64,000 nt of DNA from Burkholderia metallica. Its GTDB lineage: Bacteria; Pseudomonadota; Gammaproteobacteria; Burkholderiales; Burkholderiaceae. Shown in pieces: positions 53,808 to 62,782 of the stretch. The position numbers and the translations under genes were made by a program. The DNA lies in the NCBI RefSeq assembly GCF_902832845.1, contig NZ_CADFDB010000002.1:372001-436000 (forward strand), in the 5' to 3' direction. The notes under the pieces were generated by a model. The model was not told the origin of the DNA, searched no databases, and saw nothing but the letters and a program-made list of their open reading frames with translations. Within the stretch, counting starts at the first letter, position 1. Each line of letters begins with the position of its first letter.

Positions 53808-54791
53808 ATGACTGACACGCTTACCGTGATGCAGGATACGGCCGACATCCGCTGGTCGATGCCCGTCGACGCGCTGATGTCGAACGACTACGCGCTGCGC
53901 GAAGAGGCGCTGAACCGGCTGTACGAGAAGGCGAAGGCCGCGCAGTGGGACGTCGCGACCGACGTCGACTGGAGTCACGACCTCGATCCGGCGAATCCGC
54001 TGGGCATGCCCGACCCGACGCTGCTGATCTACGGCACGGAACTGTGGGGCAAGCTGTCCGACGCCGACAAGCGCGAGGTGCGCCATCACGCGCAGGGCTG
54101 GCTGCTGTCGCAGATCCTGCATGGCGAGCAGGCCGCGCTGATCTGCGCGTCGAAGCTCGCGTCGGCCGAGAACGGCCTGAGCGCGCGGCTGTGCGCCGCC
54201 GCGCAGATGATGGACGAAGCGCGCCACGTCGAGGCGTACGCGAAGCTCGTCAACGAGAAGCTCGACGTCAGCTACCCGATGAGCCGCTCGCTGAAGGGGC
54301 TGCTGCACGACACGATCACGAGCAGTGCGCTCGACATGACGAACCTCGGCATGCAGGTGCTCGTCGAGGGCATCGCGCTGTCGATCTTCCAGAGCGTCGT
54401 CGCGTACAGCACCGATCCGTTCATCAAGGACCTGTTCGTGCGCATCCAGCGCGACGAGTCGCGCCACTTCGCGGTCGGGCGGATCACGCTGTGCCGCGTG
54501 TATGCGGAGATGAGCGCGGTCGAGCTGCGCGAGCGCGAGGAGTTCGTCTGCGAAGGCGCGGCCGTGCTGTACGAGCACCTGTGTGCGGACGACATCTGGG
54601 AGCCGATGGGGCTGTCGAAACGCGAATGCAGCGCGATGGTGCGCGAGTCGCCCGTGTCCAGCTCGATCCGCCGCTCGATCTTCCGGCGCCTGGTGCCGAC
54701 GATCCGCGAGATGGGCCTGCTCACGCCGACCGTGCAGGCGACCTTCGAAAAACTCGACGTCCTCGACTACGCGGCGATGCCGCTCAACTGA
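53808..54791 (+). CDS. Ferritin-like diiron oxygenase (AurF/desaturase superfamily)
   Basis: A 327-residue helical protein with a complete carboxylate-bridged diiron set: Glu107 in QILHGEQAAL, E137-x-x-H140 in MMDEARHVEA, Glu187 in VLVEGIAL and E217-x-x-H220 in QRDESRHFAV. The two DE(A/S)RH motifs are symmetric, as in diiron N-oxygenases, ribonucleotide-reductase-like proteins and desaturases. A GGGGAG site precedes ATG 53808. It is the second soluble diiron enzyme of the cluster. It may hydroxylate, desaturate or N-oxygenate a carrier-bound intermediate; which cannot be told from sequence. Confidence 0.87.
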   Translation: MTDTLTVMQDTADIRWSMPVDALMSNDYALREEALNRLYEKAKAAQWDVATDVDWSHDLDPANPLGMPDPTLLIYGTELWGKLSDADKREVRHHAQGWLLSQILHGEQAALICASKLASAENGLSARLCAAAQMMDEARHVEAYAKLVNEKLDVSYPMSRSLKGLLHDTITSSALDMTNLGMQVLVEGIALSIFQSVVAYSTDPFIKDLFVRIQRDESRHFAVGRITLCRVYAEMSAVELREREEFVCEGAAVLYEHLCADDIWEPMGLSKRECSAMVRESPVSSSIRRSIFRRLVPTIREMGLLTPTVQATFEKLDVLDYAAMPLN

Positions 54792-54794
54792 ACC

Positions 54795-55784
54795 ATGACG
54801 ACGAACGCCTCCCCAGCCTCACGCAGCGCCGGCTTCTGGATCGGCATCGACGCGGTGGCCTACGAGCTGCCGGGCCTGCCGGTCGACATCGAAGCATGGG
54901 CCGCCGAGCGCGACTACCCCGCGCAGCGGGCCGCGGCGATCGCGCAGTCGGGCAGCCGTTATTTCCACATGGCGCTCGACACGAGCGAGACCGATCTCGC
55001 GATCGCGGCGGTCGGCCGGCTGCTCGACACGGCGCGCGTCGCGCCGTCCGACATCGGCGCGATCGTCCACGTGCACACGCAGCAGTTCAGCGTGCCGCCC
55101 GCGCCTCGCAGCCTGCCGCATGAAGTAGCCGCGCGGTTCGGCATCGAGCCGCTGTGGCTCGGCTCGGTCGCGCAGCTCAATTGCGTGTCGGTCGCGGCCG
55201 GCATCGAGGCGGTGCGCGCGCTGATGCGCCGCCATCCGCAGCTCGACGCGGCGCTCGTCGTGTCGTCCGACCGCGTGTACGGCGAGGATTACCGGATGCG
55301 GCAGATGACGGGCGTGCAGTGCGACGGCGCGGCCGCGATGCTGATCGCGCGCAACAGCACGAAGAACCGCCTCGGCGGCATCGCGATCGAGACGCATGCG
55401 AAATGGCATCGCGGCTCGGACACCGTCGCCGCGAACGAGGCCGACCTGATCATGATGGAGTGGCCGTACACGCGCAAGGCGATCGACGCGGCCGTCGCAC
55501 TGGAACCGCACGCGCTCGACGCATACGAACTCGTGCTGCCGCACAACGCCGACCTGCCCGGCTGGAATGCGCTGTGCCGCGCGATGCGCGTGCCGGCCGA
55601 GCGGCTCTATGCGGAGAACATCCATGCGCGCGGCCATGCGTGCTGTTCGGATTTCCCGATCAACCTGGCCGACGTCGGGCTCGACGCGGTCGCGCGCGGG
55701 CAGCGCGTGCTGGGCGTCATGCAGTCGAACTGCGGCGCGTACGCGGCCGCCACGCTCCATCCGGTGGGCCGCCATGACGCCTGA
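54795..55784 (+). CDS. KAS III-fold protein B: 3-oxoacyl-ACP synthase III homologue
   Basis: A 329-residue FabH-like enzyme, the most canonical of the three. Cys130 lies in AQLNCVSVAAGIEAV, His250 in LVLPHNADLPGW (HQAN position), and GHACCSDFPINLADV takes the place of the GNTSAAS segment, with His281 where Asn is expected. The C-terminal VMQSNCGAYAAATLH matches the final Gly-rich strand. FabH uses Cys-His-Asn to condense acyl-CoA with malonyl-ACP. The Asn-to-His change suggests altered chemistry, for example acyl transfer or condensation with a non-malonyl partner. It overlaps the decarboxylase gene by 11 bases. Confidence 0.88.
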   Translation: MTTNASPASRSAGFWIGIDAVAYELPGLPVDIEAWAAERDYPAQRAAAIAQSGSRYFHMALDTSETDLAIAAVGRLLDTARVAPSDIGAIVHVHTQQFSVPPAPRSLPHEVAARFGIEPLWLGSVAQLNCVSVAAGIEAVRALMRRHPQLDAALVVSSDRVYGEDYRMRQMTGVQCDGAAAMLIARNSTKNRLGGIAIETHAKWHRGSDTVAANEADLIMMEWPYTRKAIDAAVALEPHALDAYELVLPHNADLPGWNALCRAMRVPAERLYAENIHARGHACCSDFPINLADVGLDAVARGQRVLGVMQSNCGAYAAATLHPVGRHDA

Positions 55785-56949
55785 GCGCCCGCTTCCGCCC
55801 ACCGGCGACCACGCGTGGATCGCCGATCTGCGCACGCCGTGCTACGTGTACGAGCCGGAAGTCGCGATCGCGCGCTACCGGTCGCTGAAGGCGCGGCTCG
55901 GCACGCGGCTGATCGTGTCGCTGAAGGCGAACCCGAACCAGGACCTGCTCGCCCGCTGCGCGCACGCGTACGAGGACGGCGTCGAGCTCGCGAGCCGCGG
56001 CGAACTCGACGCGGTGATCGGCCGGATCAAGGCGCCGCGCTACCTGAACAACCCGGCGATGGACGAGATGTTCATGCGTGCGGGGCTCGCGTCGCGCTGC
56101 CACTTCGTGCTCGACAACCCGGACGCAGTCGCGCGCTTCGTGCCGCTCGCGCGCGAGGCGGCGGCCGGCGGCAGCACGCCGGGTTCGGTGCTGCTGCGCG
56201 TGAATGCCGGCGCGCTGGCCGGCGACGATGCGCGCCCGCTGTGGCACGACCACTTCGGGATGACGCCGAATGAAGCGCACGACGCGGTGCGCACGCTCGC
56301 CGCCGCCGGCTTGCCGGTGGCCGGGCTGCACGTATTCTCCGGCCCGCACTCGTTCATCCGGCAGGACGCGACGCAGCCCGACACGCTCGTGCTGCCCGAA
56401 CGGCTCGCGGCACTGGCCCGCGATCTCGCGCCCGCCAACGGCGCGCCGCTCGCCTCGCTGAGCCTCGGCGGCGGCTTCGCCGACGATCATCCGGGCGACG
56501 CCGCATTCGAGCGCTATGCGAGCGCGCTCGCGCCGCTGGCCGGCCGGTATTCGCTCGCGCACGAATCCGGCCGCGCGATCTTCGCCGACGCGGGCGTGTT
56601 CGCGACGCGCGTCGTCGCGGTCAAGACGTGGCAGGACCGCACGATCGCCGTCTGCGACGGCGGACTGTCGCATGCGTTCCTGCTCGCGCAGACCGAATCG
56701 GTGATGCGCCGGCTGGCCGCGCCGTCGCTGGTGCGCCGCGCCCCCGCGCCGCCGTCGCGCGGCGTGCCGACGCTGTACGTCGGCAGCACCTGCAGCCGCG
56801 CGGACGTGATCGGCCGCGACGACGCGGGCGCGCCGCCGCAGGTCGGCGACATCGCGGTGTTCGCGCGCTGCGGCGCGTATCACCGCACGTACTCGATGGC
56901 GCATTTCCTGTCCCACGAAGCCGCGCACGTGTACGTGCGGCCCGCCTAG
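55774..56949 (+). CDS. PLP-dependent decarboxylase (LysA/ornithine decarboxylase fold)
   Basis: A 391-residue fold-type III PLP enzyme. SLKANPN carries the PLP-binding Lys51, GVELASRGELDAV and GLHVFSGPHSF resemble the DAP/ornithine decarboxylase core, LSLGGGFADD is the phosphate-binding glycine loop, and GSTCSRADVI supplies the catalytic Cys of the partner subunit. ATG 55774 lies inside the end of the KAS-like gene. In biosynthetic clusters such enzymes can decarboxylate carrier-bound amino acids (as BtrK does with glutamyl-ACP in butirosin synthesis). Free amino acid decarboxylation is the simpler alternative. Confidence 0.9.
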   Translation: MTPERPLPPTGDHAWIADLRTPCYVYEPEVAIARYRSLKARLGTRLIVSLKANPNQDLLARCAHAYEDGVELASRGELDAVIGRIKAPRYLNNPAMDEMFMRAGLASRCHFVLDNPDAVARFVPLAREAAAGGSTPGSVLLRVNAGALAGDDARPLWHDHFGMTPNEAHDAVRTLAAAGLPVAGLHVFSGPHSFIRQDATQPDTLVLPERLAALARDLAPANGAPLASLSLGGGFADDHPGDAAFERYASALAPLAGRYSLAHESGRAIFADAGVFATRVVAVKTWQDRTIAVCDGGLSHAFLLAQTESVMRRLAAPSLVRRAPAPPSRGVPTLYVGSTCSRADVIGRDDAGAPPQVGDIAVFARCGAYHRTYSMAHFLSHEAAHVYVRPA

Positions 56950-56973
56950 ACCCATCCAACAGAGGAGCCGATC

Positions 56974-58548
56974 ATGAACGCCCTGATCAGCGTCGCCGAC
57001 CTGCTCGAACACGGCGCGCAGCGTTGGCCGCAGCATCCCGCCTATGCCGACGGCGGCGGCACGATGACCTACGAACAGCTCGCGCGCGCAGTCCGCCGCG
57101 CGGCCGCCGCGCTCGCGTCGCGCGGCGTGCGGCCCGGCGAGCGTGTCGCGATCTACGCGCCGAAGCGCGTCGAAACCGTGGTCGCGATGCTCGCGGCCAA
57201 CGCGCTCGGCGCGATCTTCGTGCCGGTCAATCCGCAGTTGAAGGAAGCGCAGATCGAACACATCGTCACCGACAGCGGCGCGGCGCTGTTCATCACGGGC
57301 GCGCAGCGGATCAAGCGCTTGCCGGCGCTCGCCGCGCTCGTCGGTGAACGCGCGATGCTGATCGAGGAGCTGGCCGACGCGATCGGCGCGTCCGGCGCCG
57401 ACACTTCAGCATCGTTCGCCGCCGGCCGCTCGGTCGACGACGATCCCGCCGCGCTGCTCTACACGTCCGGCTCGACCGGCAAGCCGAAAGGCGTGGTCGT
57501 GTCGCATCGCAACCTGGTGTCGGGCGCGTTCAGCGTCGCCGCTTACCAGGCGCTGGCCGACGACGACGTCGTGCTCGGCGTGCTGCCGCTCAGTTTCGAT
57601 GCGGGCCTGAGCCAGCTCACGACCGCGCTCGCCGTCGGCGCGTGCTACGCGCCGCTCGATTTCCTGCAGCCGGCCGAGGTGCCGCGCCATTGCGACGCAT
57701 TCGGCGTGACGTCGATCACCGGCGTGCCGCCGTTGTGGATGCAGCTCGCGTCCACCGGCTGGAGCGATACCGCCCGCACGCGGATCCGCCGCTTCGCGAA
57801 CACGGGCGGCCATCTCGCGACCCCGCTGCTGCACCGGCTGCAGGCGCTGTTCACGAACGCCGCGCCGTACCTGATGTACGGACTGACCGAAGCGTTCCGC
57901 TCGACGTACCTGCCGCCGGCCGACGCCGCCCTGCGGCCGACGTCGATCGGCAAGGCCGTGCCGAACGCCGAAATCCTCGTGCTGCGCGCGGACGGCAGCG
58001 AATGCGCGGCCGACGAGCCCGGCGAACTCGTGCATCGCGGCGCGTTCGTCACGCTCGGCTACTGGAACCGGCCCGAGCTGACCGCGCAGCGCTTTCGCGC
58101 GCTGCCGCGCCGGCACGGCGAGATTCCGCGCGCCGACGTCGCGGTGTGGTCCGGCGACATCGTGCGCCGCGACGCGGACGGCTACCTGTACTTCGTCGCG
58201 CGCGGCGACGACATGATCAAGACGTCCGGCTATCGCGTGAGCCCGACCGAGGTCGAGGACGTGCTGTTCGCGCTGCCCCACATCCGCGAGGCCGCGGTGT
58301 TCGGCGTGCCGCACGCGTCGCTCGGCGAGGCGATCGCCGCATGCGTCGTGTCGACGCTCGACGCCGACGCATGCCGCGCCGACATCGCGCGCGCGTGCCG
58401 CGACGCATTGCCCACCTACATGAACCCGCTCGTCGTCGAATCGCTGCCCGCGTTGCCGCGCAACCCGAACGGCAAGATCGACCGCCCCGCGCTGAAAAAC
58501 CAGTACCGCGACGCGTTCGCGCACACGAACGAGGAGACCGCCGCATGA
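56974..58548 (+). CDS. AMP-forming acyl-CoA/acyl-ACP ligase
   Basis: A 524-residue adenylate-forming ligase. Core motifs: LLYTSGSTGKPKGVVVSH, YGLTEAF, RGDDMIKTSGYRVSPTEVED and NPNGKIDR with the catalytic Lys. Unlike the ligase at 45138, it has a classic acyl-CoA ligase pattern. A ribosome binding site (GAGGAG) precedes ATG 56974, and its stop overlaps the next start (ATGA). It may activate a second acid building block, perhaps the amino acid or hydroxy acid handled by the neighbouring decarboxylase, or a short acyl chain. Confidence 0.9.
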   Translation: MNALISVADLLEHGAQRWPQHPAYADGGGTMTYEQLARAVRRAAAALASRGVRPGERVAIYAPKRVETVVAMLAANALGAIFVPVNPQLKEAQIEHIVTDSGAALFITGAQRIKRLPALAALVGERAMLIEELADAIGASGADTSASFAAGRSVDDDPAALLYTSGSTGKPKGVVVSHRNLVSGAFSVAAYQALADDDVVLGVLPLSFDAGLSQLTTALAVGACYAPLDFLQPAEVPRHCDAFGVTSITGVPPLWMQLASTGWSDTARTRIRRFANTGGHLATPLLHRLQALFTNAAPYLMYGLTEAFRSTYLPPADAALRPTSIGKAVPNAEILVLRADGSECAADEPGELVHRGAFVTLGYWNRPELTAQRFRALPRRHGEIPRADVAVWSGDIVRRDADGYLYFVARGDDMIKTSGYRVSPTEVEDVLFALPHIREAAVFGVPHASLGEAIAACVVSTLDADACRADIARACRDALPTYMNPLVVESLPALPRNPNGKIDRPALKNQYRDAFAHTNEETAA

Positions 58549-59636
58549 CCTTGTCGACGCTCGATGAAACCTGCCTCGGCGCGCGCCGCGTCGCCGCGCC
58601 CGGCACGCTCGCGCTGTCGGGCGGCGTCGTGGTGCTGCCGCCGTCGGTCGTGTTCAGCGCGATCCAGGCGCAGGAACGCCATCCCGGCTACCGCCACCTG
58701 CTGCTGCCGCAGGCCCGCTTCGCGCGGCCGCGCGGGATGGGCGCGCTGACGCCCGACGAAGGCACGCGCCTCGCGCCGGGCGGCCGGCCCACGCTGCGGG
58801 TCGCGCCGCCCGGGCGCAGCCTCGCCGACCTCGCCGCCGACGCGGCGCTCGACCTGCGCGACCAGCTCGGCTCCGCGCAACTGGCCCGCACGACCCACGT
58901 GATCGTCGCGAGCTGCGCGCTCAACGAAGGCATCGGCGATTCGGTCGTCGGGCGCATGCAGTACGAACTCGGGCTGCAGCGCGTGACGCCGTTCGCGCTC
59001 GGCCAGAACGGCACGCTCGGCTGGTATTCCGCGTTGATGCTGCTCGACGGGCTGCTCGACGAAGGCGACCAGGCGCTCGTGATCCTCAGCGACAAGTGGC
59101 TCTACCCGTTCTTCCGCCAGTTCGGCGACCTGGTCGGCTACGGCGACGCGGCCGCCGCGCTGCTCGTGTCGCGTGCGGGCCCGACGCCCGAGCCGGCCGA
59201 CTGGGGCGGCGTGCGATCCGTCGCGGTCGAATTCGGGCCGTCGATCGCCGATCCGTGGGCCGACGCGCCGGTCACGCTGCGCGACACGCTCGCGCCGGTC
59301 GCCGCACGGGCGATCCGCCGCGCGCTCGACCACGCGAACCTGCGCGCGAACCAGATCGACTGGTGCGTGCCGCCCGGTTTCGATCCGGGCTTCGCCGCGC
59401 GCGTGGCCGACGCCGCGTCGATCCCGGTCGCCGCGCGCATCCAGCATGAAGCCGCGGGCCACCTGTCGTCGGCCGAATCGGCGGCCGCACTGATCCGGCT
59501 CGCCGGCGCGCTCGACGAAGGCGAACGCCGCACGGTGCTCGTGTGGGATGCGGCGCTGCACGGCGCGGCGGCGGCGGCCGTCGTCGACCTCGCCGGCGGC
59601 CTCGACGCCGCGCTCGATATCGAAGGAGACGCGTGA
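58545..59636 (+). CDS. KAS III-fold protein C: active-site Cys and His missing
   Basis: A 363-residue thiolase-fold protein. FALGQNGTLGWYSALMLLDGLL aligns with the KAS III nucleophile elbow, but the Cys is replaced (Gln154-Asn155). The HQAN position reads VPPGFDPG, so the His is also missing. GHLSSAESAAAL retains the Gly-His pair (His305) seen in proteins A and B. Core strands such as LVILSDKWLYPF and GYGDAAAALLVS match the fold. It is therefore probably a non-catalytic partner of one of the other KAS-like proteins, similar in concept to a chain-length factor. Its stop overlaps the start of the dehydrogenase gene. Confidence 0.75.
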   Translation: MTLSTLDETCLGARRVAAPGTLALSGGVVVLPPSVVFSAIQAQERHPGYRHLLLPQARFARPRGMGALTPDEGTRLAPGGRPTLRVAPPGRSLADLAADAALDLRDQLGSAQLARTTHVIVASCALNEGIGDSVVGRMQYELGLQRVTPFALGQNGTLGWYSALMLLDGLLDEGDQALVILSDKWLYPFFRQFGDLVGYGDAAAALLVSRAGPTPEPADWGGVRSVAVEFGPSIADPWADAPVTLRDTLAPVAARAIRRALDHANLRANQIDWCVPPGFDPGFAARVADAASIPVAARIQHEAAGHLSSAESAAALIRLAGALDEGERRTVLVWDAALHGAAAAAVVDLAGGLDAALDIEGDA

Positions 59637-61486
59637 TGAGCGCCTACAAGGTGAGCCTGCGCGAACTGCGCTTCTTTCTGTGGGAACTGTTCGAAGCCGA
59701 CCGGCGCTTCCTGACCGAGCCCAACCCGTACGGCACGCACGACCGCGCATCGATCGACGCGCTGCTCGAACGCGCGCGCGACTTCGCGCTCGACCTCGGC
59801 CGCAGCTATCAGCAGGCGGACGTCGAGGGCTGCACGCTGCTCGACGACGGCCAGGTGCGCATTCCGTCGCATTTCCACGCGCTGTGGGCGCGCTTTCGCG
59901 ACGAATGGTCGAACACGCTGTTCGGCACCGCGCACGGGCTGCCGCCGATCGTCACGCAGATGATCTACGAGATGTTCATGGGCGCGAACCCGTCGTTCAT
60001 GACGTACGGCGGCTTCACGCGCCCCGCGATCAAGCTGCTGCAGATGCACGGCACGCCGCACCAGAAGGCGTTGATCGCGCCGCTCGAAGCGTACCGCTGG
60101 GACGCATGCTTCTGCGCGACCGAACCGCAGGCCGGCACCGACCTCACCGCGGTCGCACTGCGCGCGACGCCGCTCGAACGCGACATCTACGCGATCGACG
60201 GCGAGAAGGTCTACATCTCCGCCGGCATGCACGAGCTGACCGAGAACACGCTGTACTTCGTGCTCGGCCGCATCGACACCGCGTCGCCCGACTCGTTCTC
60301 GCTGTCGTGCCTCGTCGTGCCGCGCTTCTGGCCGGACGAGGAGACGGGCGAACTGCAGCCGAACCACGTCGACTGCATCGGCCTGCCGCGCAAGATGGGG
60401 CTCAAGGGCTGCGCGAACACGCATCTCGTGTTCGGCGCGAACGGCACGACCCGAGGCTGGCTGCTCGGCGGCCGGCGCAACGTCGGCCTGCTGCAGTTGA
60501 TGCCGCTGATGAACCAGGCGCGGATGAGCACGGGCATGTTCGGCGTCGGCGTCGCGTCGAGCGCGTACCTGCACGCAGTCGAATACGCGGGGCGCCGGCT
60601 GCAGGGCCGGCCTATCGAGCGCGCATCGAACACCAACGCCGCACGTGTCGCGATCGTCGAGCACGCGGACGTGCAGCGCATGCTCGTCGACATGAAAAGC
60701 CGTGTCGACGGCTGCCGCGGCCTGCTCGGCAAGCTCGCGGCGACCGCGACGCGCGCGGCGATGCTCGAAGCGACGCCCGATGCCGACCCGGCCGAGATCG
60801 AGCGCCATCGCAAGCTCCAGTTGCTGCTGACGCCGATCTGCAAGGCGTTCATCTCCGACCAGGCATGGCGGATCTGCGAAACCGCGATCCAGGTGCACGG
60901 CGGGCTCGGCTATACCGACGCGAGCCCCGTCGAGCAGAACGCGCGCGACGTGAAGATCCTGTCGATCTGGGAAGGCACGAACTACATCCAGGCGCAGGAC
61001 CTCGTGCGCGACAAGCTCGGCTTCGGCCGCCATTCGCGGCTGATCCAGTACTACCGCGACGAGCTCGACGTGTTTCTCGCACGCCAGCATCACGCGGGCA
61101 CGCACGCGGAACTGCGCCCGCTGTTCGACGCGCTGCGCGCGGGCGCCGACCGGATCGCCGCCGCGCTCGACGACATCGCGCGCGACGTGCAGGACGGCCA
61201 CACGCACCGCAGCAGCCAGTTCTACACGCGCTTTCTCGAGATGTTCGGCATCGTCACGTCGGCGTGGGTGCTGCTCGAATCGGCGACGATCGCCGCGCGC
61301 CGGCTCGACGCGCCGGAAACGGCCGACACGCCTGCCGAACTCGCGTTCTATCGCGGCAAGCTGAAAAGCGCGCGCTACTACTTCGCGAACGTGCTGCCCG
61401 TCGTCGACCAGCACGCGGCCGTGATCGCCACGATGGCGCAGGCGGCGATCAGCGTCAGCAGCGAAGAACTCGCGCAGGTGGAATGA
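59636..61486 (+). CDS. Acyl-CoA dehydrogenase (long form)
   Basis: A 616-residue flavoenzyme with the N-terminal helical domain, a middle domain (CFCATEPQAGTDLTAV, IDGEKVYISAGMHEL) and a C-terminal domain with ETAIQVHGGLGYTDASPVEQNARDVKILSIWEGTNYIQ (read in parts), including the catalytic Glu of WEGTN. The extra C-terminal helices make it a long-form member like those with AidB- or very-long-chain-type architecture. AAGGAG precedes ATG 59636. It probably introduces an alpha,beta double bond into an acyl thioester, possibly carrier-bound. Confidence 0.92.
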   Translation: MSAYKVSLRELRFFLWELFEADRRFLTEPNPYGTHDRASIDALLERARDFALDLGRSYQQADVEGCTLLDDGQVRIPSHFHALWARFRDEWSNTLFGTAHGLPPIVTQMIYEMFMGANPSFMTYGGFTRPAIKLLQMHGTPHQKALIAPLEAYRWDACFCATEPQAGTDLTAVALRATPLERDIYAIDGEKVYISAGMHELTENTLYFVLGRIDTASPDSFSLSCLVVPRFWPDEETGELQPNHVDCIGLPRKMGLKGCANTHLVFGANGTTRGWLLGGRRNVGLLQLMPLMNQARMSTGMFGVGVASSAYLHAVEYAGRRLQGRPIERASNTNAARVAIVEHADVQRMLVDMKSRVDGCRGLLGKLAATATRAAMLEATPDADPAEIERHRKLQLLLTPICKAFISDQAWRICETAIQVHGGLGYTDASPVEQNARDVKILSIWEGTNYIQAQDLVRDKLGFGRHSRLIQYYRDELDVFLARQHHAGTHAELRPLFDALRAGADRIAAALDDIARDVQDGHTHRSSQFYTRFLEMFGIVTSAWVLLESATIAARRLDAPETADTPAELAFYRGKLKSARYYFANVLPVVDQHAAVIATMAQAAISVSSEELAQVE

Positions 61487-61487
61487 C

Positions 61488-62747
61488 ATGGACACGACAC
61501 TTAATCACGGCACTACCGTCACGCCTGCCACGAATGCGTCGTCCGGCGACGCACCGCGCAACCTGCTCGGCCGCCCCGCCACCCGCCACCGCGGCACCGA
61601 CATCGACGGCGCGACGCTCGAACCCGAAGCGCTGCGCGTGCGCGATCTCGACCTGAACGCGCTGATCGGCGCGACGACGTTCGAAGGCGCACTCGCGCAT
61701 CTGTGGTTCGACGTCGCGCCGGGCAGCGCCGCGCATCGCACGCACGAAGCGGCGATCGGCGCGCGGCTCGCGACGTTCGCCGATGCGCTGGCGCCCGGCT
61801 CGGCCGCGCAGTCCTTCGCAGCAGATCTCGGCGCGGCCGGCGTCGCGCCGGTGTTCGCGGCCGCGTCCGGCCTGCTGCGCGGCTTCGACGACGTGACCGC
61901 GCGCGTGCGCGGCGACGCCGCGCCGGACGACGCCGATCTCGACACGATGCTGCTGTGCGCGGCCGCCGCGCCGTTCCTGCTGCGTGCGGCGATCGAAGGC
62001 CGCCCGTTCGCCGCGCGCGACGATGCGGCCGGCGCGTCGCTCGACGGCGCCGCGACGCAAGCCCGTCGCATGCTCGTGCTGACCGGCGCGACGCGCACCG
62101 ACGCACCGGCGCAGGCGGCGATGGACATGCTGCTCGTCGCGTGGCACGCCGGCTTCGGCTACATCACGCCGACCGTGCTCGCGCCGCGCGTCGCGATCGG
62201 CACCGGCGTGACGCTCACGCAGGCGATCGCGTCCGGTTTCCTCGCGAGCGGACCGTCGCACGTCGGCGCGGCGCTCGAAGCGATGCAGTGGCTCGCCGCG
62301 CTCGTGCGCGCGATCCCCGGCGGCACCGATGCACCGGCCGCCGCGCTCGATGCGGCCGGGCGCGCGGCGATCGATGCGACGCTCGACGCGAAACGCACGC
62401 TGTACGGCTTCGGCCATCCGCTGTTCGTCGCCGACCCGCGGCCGCCGCACATGCGCGGCCGGTTCGCCACATGCGGCTTCGACGGCGCGTACGTGACGCT
62501 GTTCGACGCGTGCTGCGCGCAGGCCGACGCGCGCCGCGCGTTGCGGCCGAACATCGATTTCCTGACCGCCGCGACGCTGCTCGAACTCGGTGTCGCCGCG
62601 CCGTCGTGGGGTGTCGGCGTCGGACTCGGCGCGCGCATCGCGGCGATGGCCGCGCATGCGGTCGAGCGCCGGCGCCGCCCGGCTTTCGGCGTCAACAGCG
62701 CGACCGCGCGACGGCTGCTGGCCGCCGTGCCGGTCGGCTGGTTGTGA
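61488..62747 (+). CDS. Citrate synthase/methylcitrate synthase homologue
   Basis: A 419-residue protein of the citrate synthase fold. All three catalytic positions can be read: His258 in SGPSHVGAALEAM, His310 in YGFGHPLFVADPRPP and Asp357 in RPNIDFLTAATL. The N-terminal 35 residues are low-complexity. The family normally condenses acetyl- or propionyl-CoA with a 2-oxo acid. In a secondary cluster it suggests C-C bond formation between an acyl thioester and a keto acid. The motif FGHPLF in place of FGHRVY is a change near the oxaloacetate-binding Arg, which may mean a different acceptor. Confidence 0.85.
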   Translation: MDTTLNHGTTVTPATNASSGDAPRNLLGRPATRHRGTDIDGATLEPEALRVRDLDLNALIGATTFEGALAHLWFDVAPGSAAHRTHEAAIGARLATFADALAPGSAAQSFAADLGAAGVAPVFAAASGLLRGFDDVTARVRGDAAPDDADLDTMLLCAAAAPFLLRAAIEGRPFAARDDAAGASLDGAATQARRMLVLTGATRTDAPAQAAMDMLLVAWHAGFGYITPTVLAPRVAIGTGVTLTQAIASGFLASGPSHVGAALEAMQWLAALVRAIPGGTDAPAAALDAAGRAAIDATLDAKRTLYGFGHPLFVADPRPPHMRGRFATCGFDGAYVTLFDACCAQADARRALRPNIDFLTAATLLELGVAAPSWGVGVGLGARIAAMAAHAVERRRRPAFGVNSATARRLLAAVPVGWL

Positions 62748-62782
62748 ACCCTTCTCCCTCCGCACTCAGCCAAAGGAACGTC

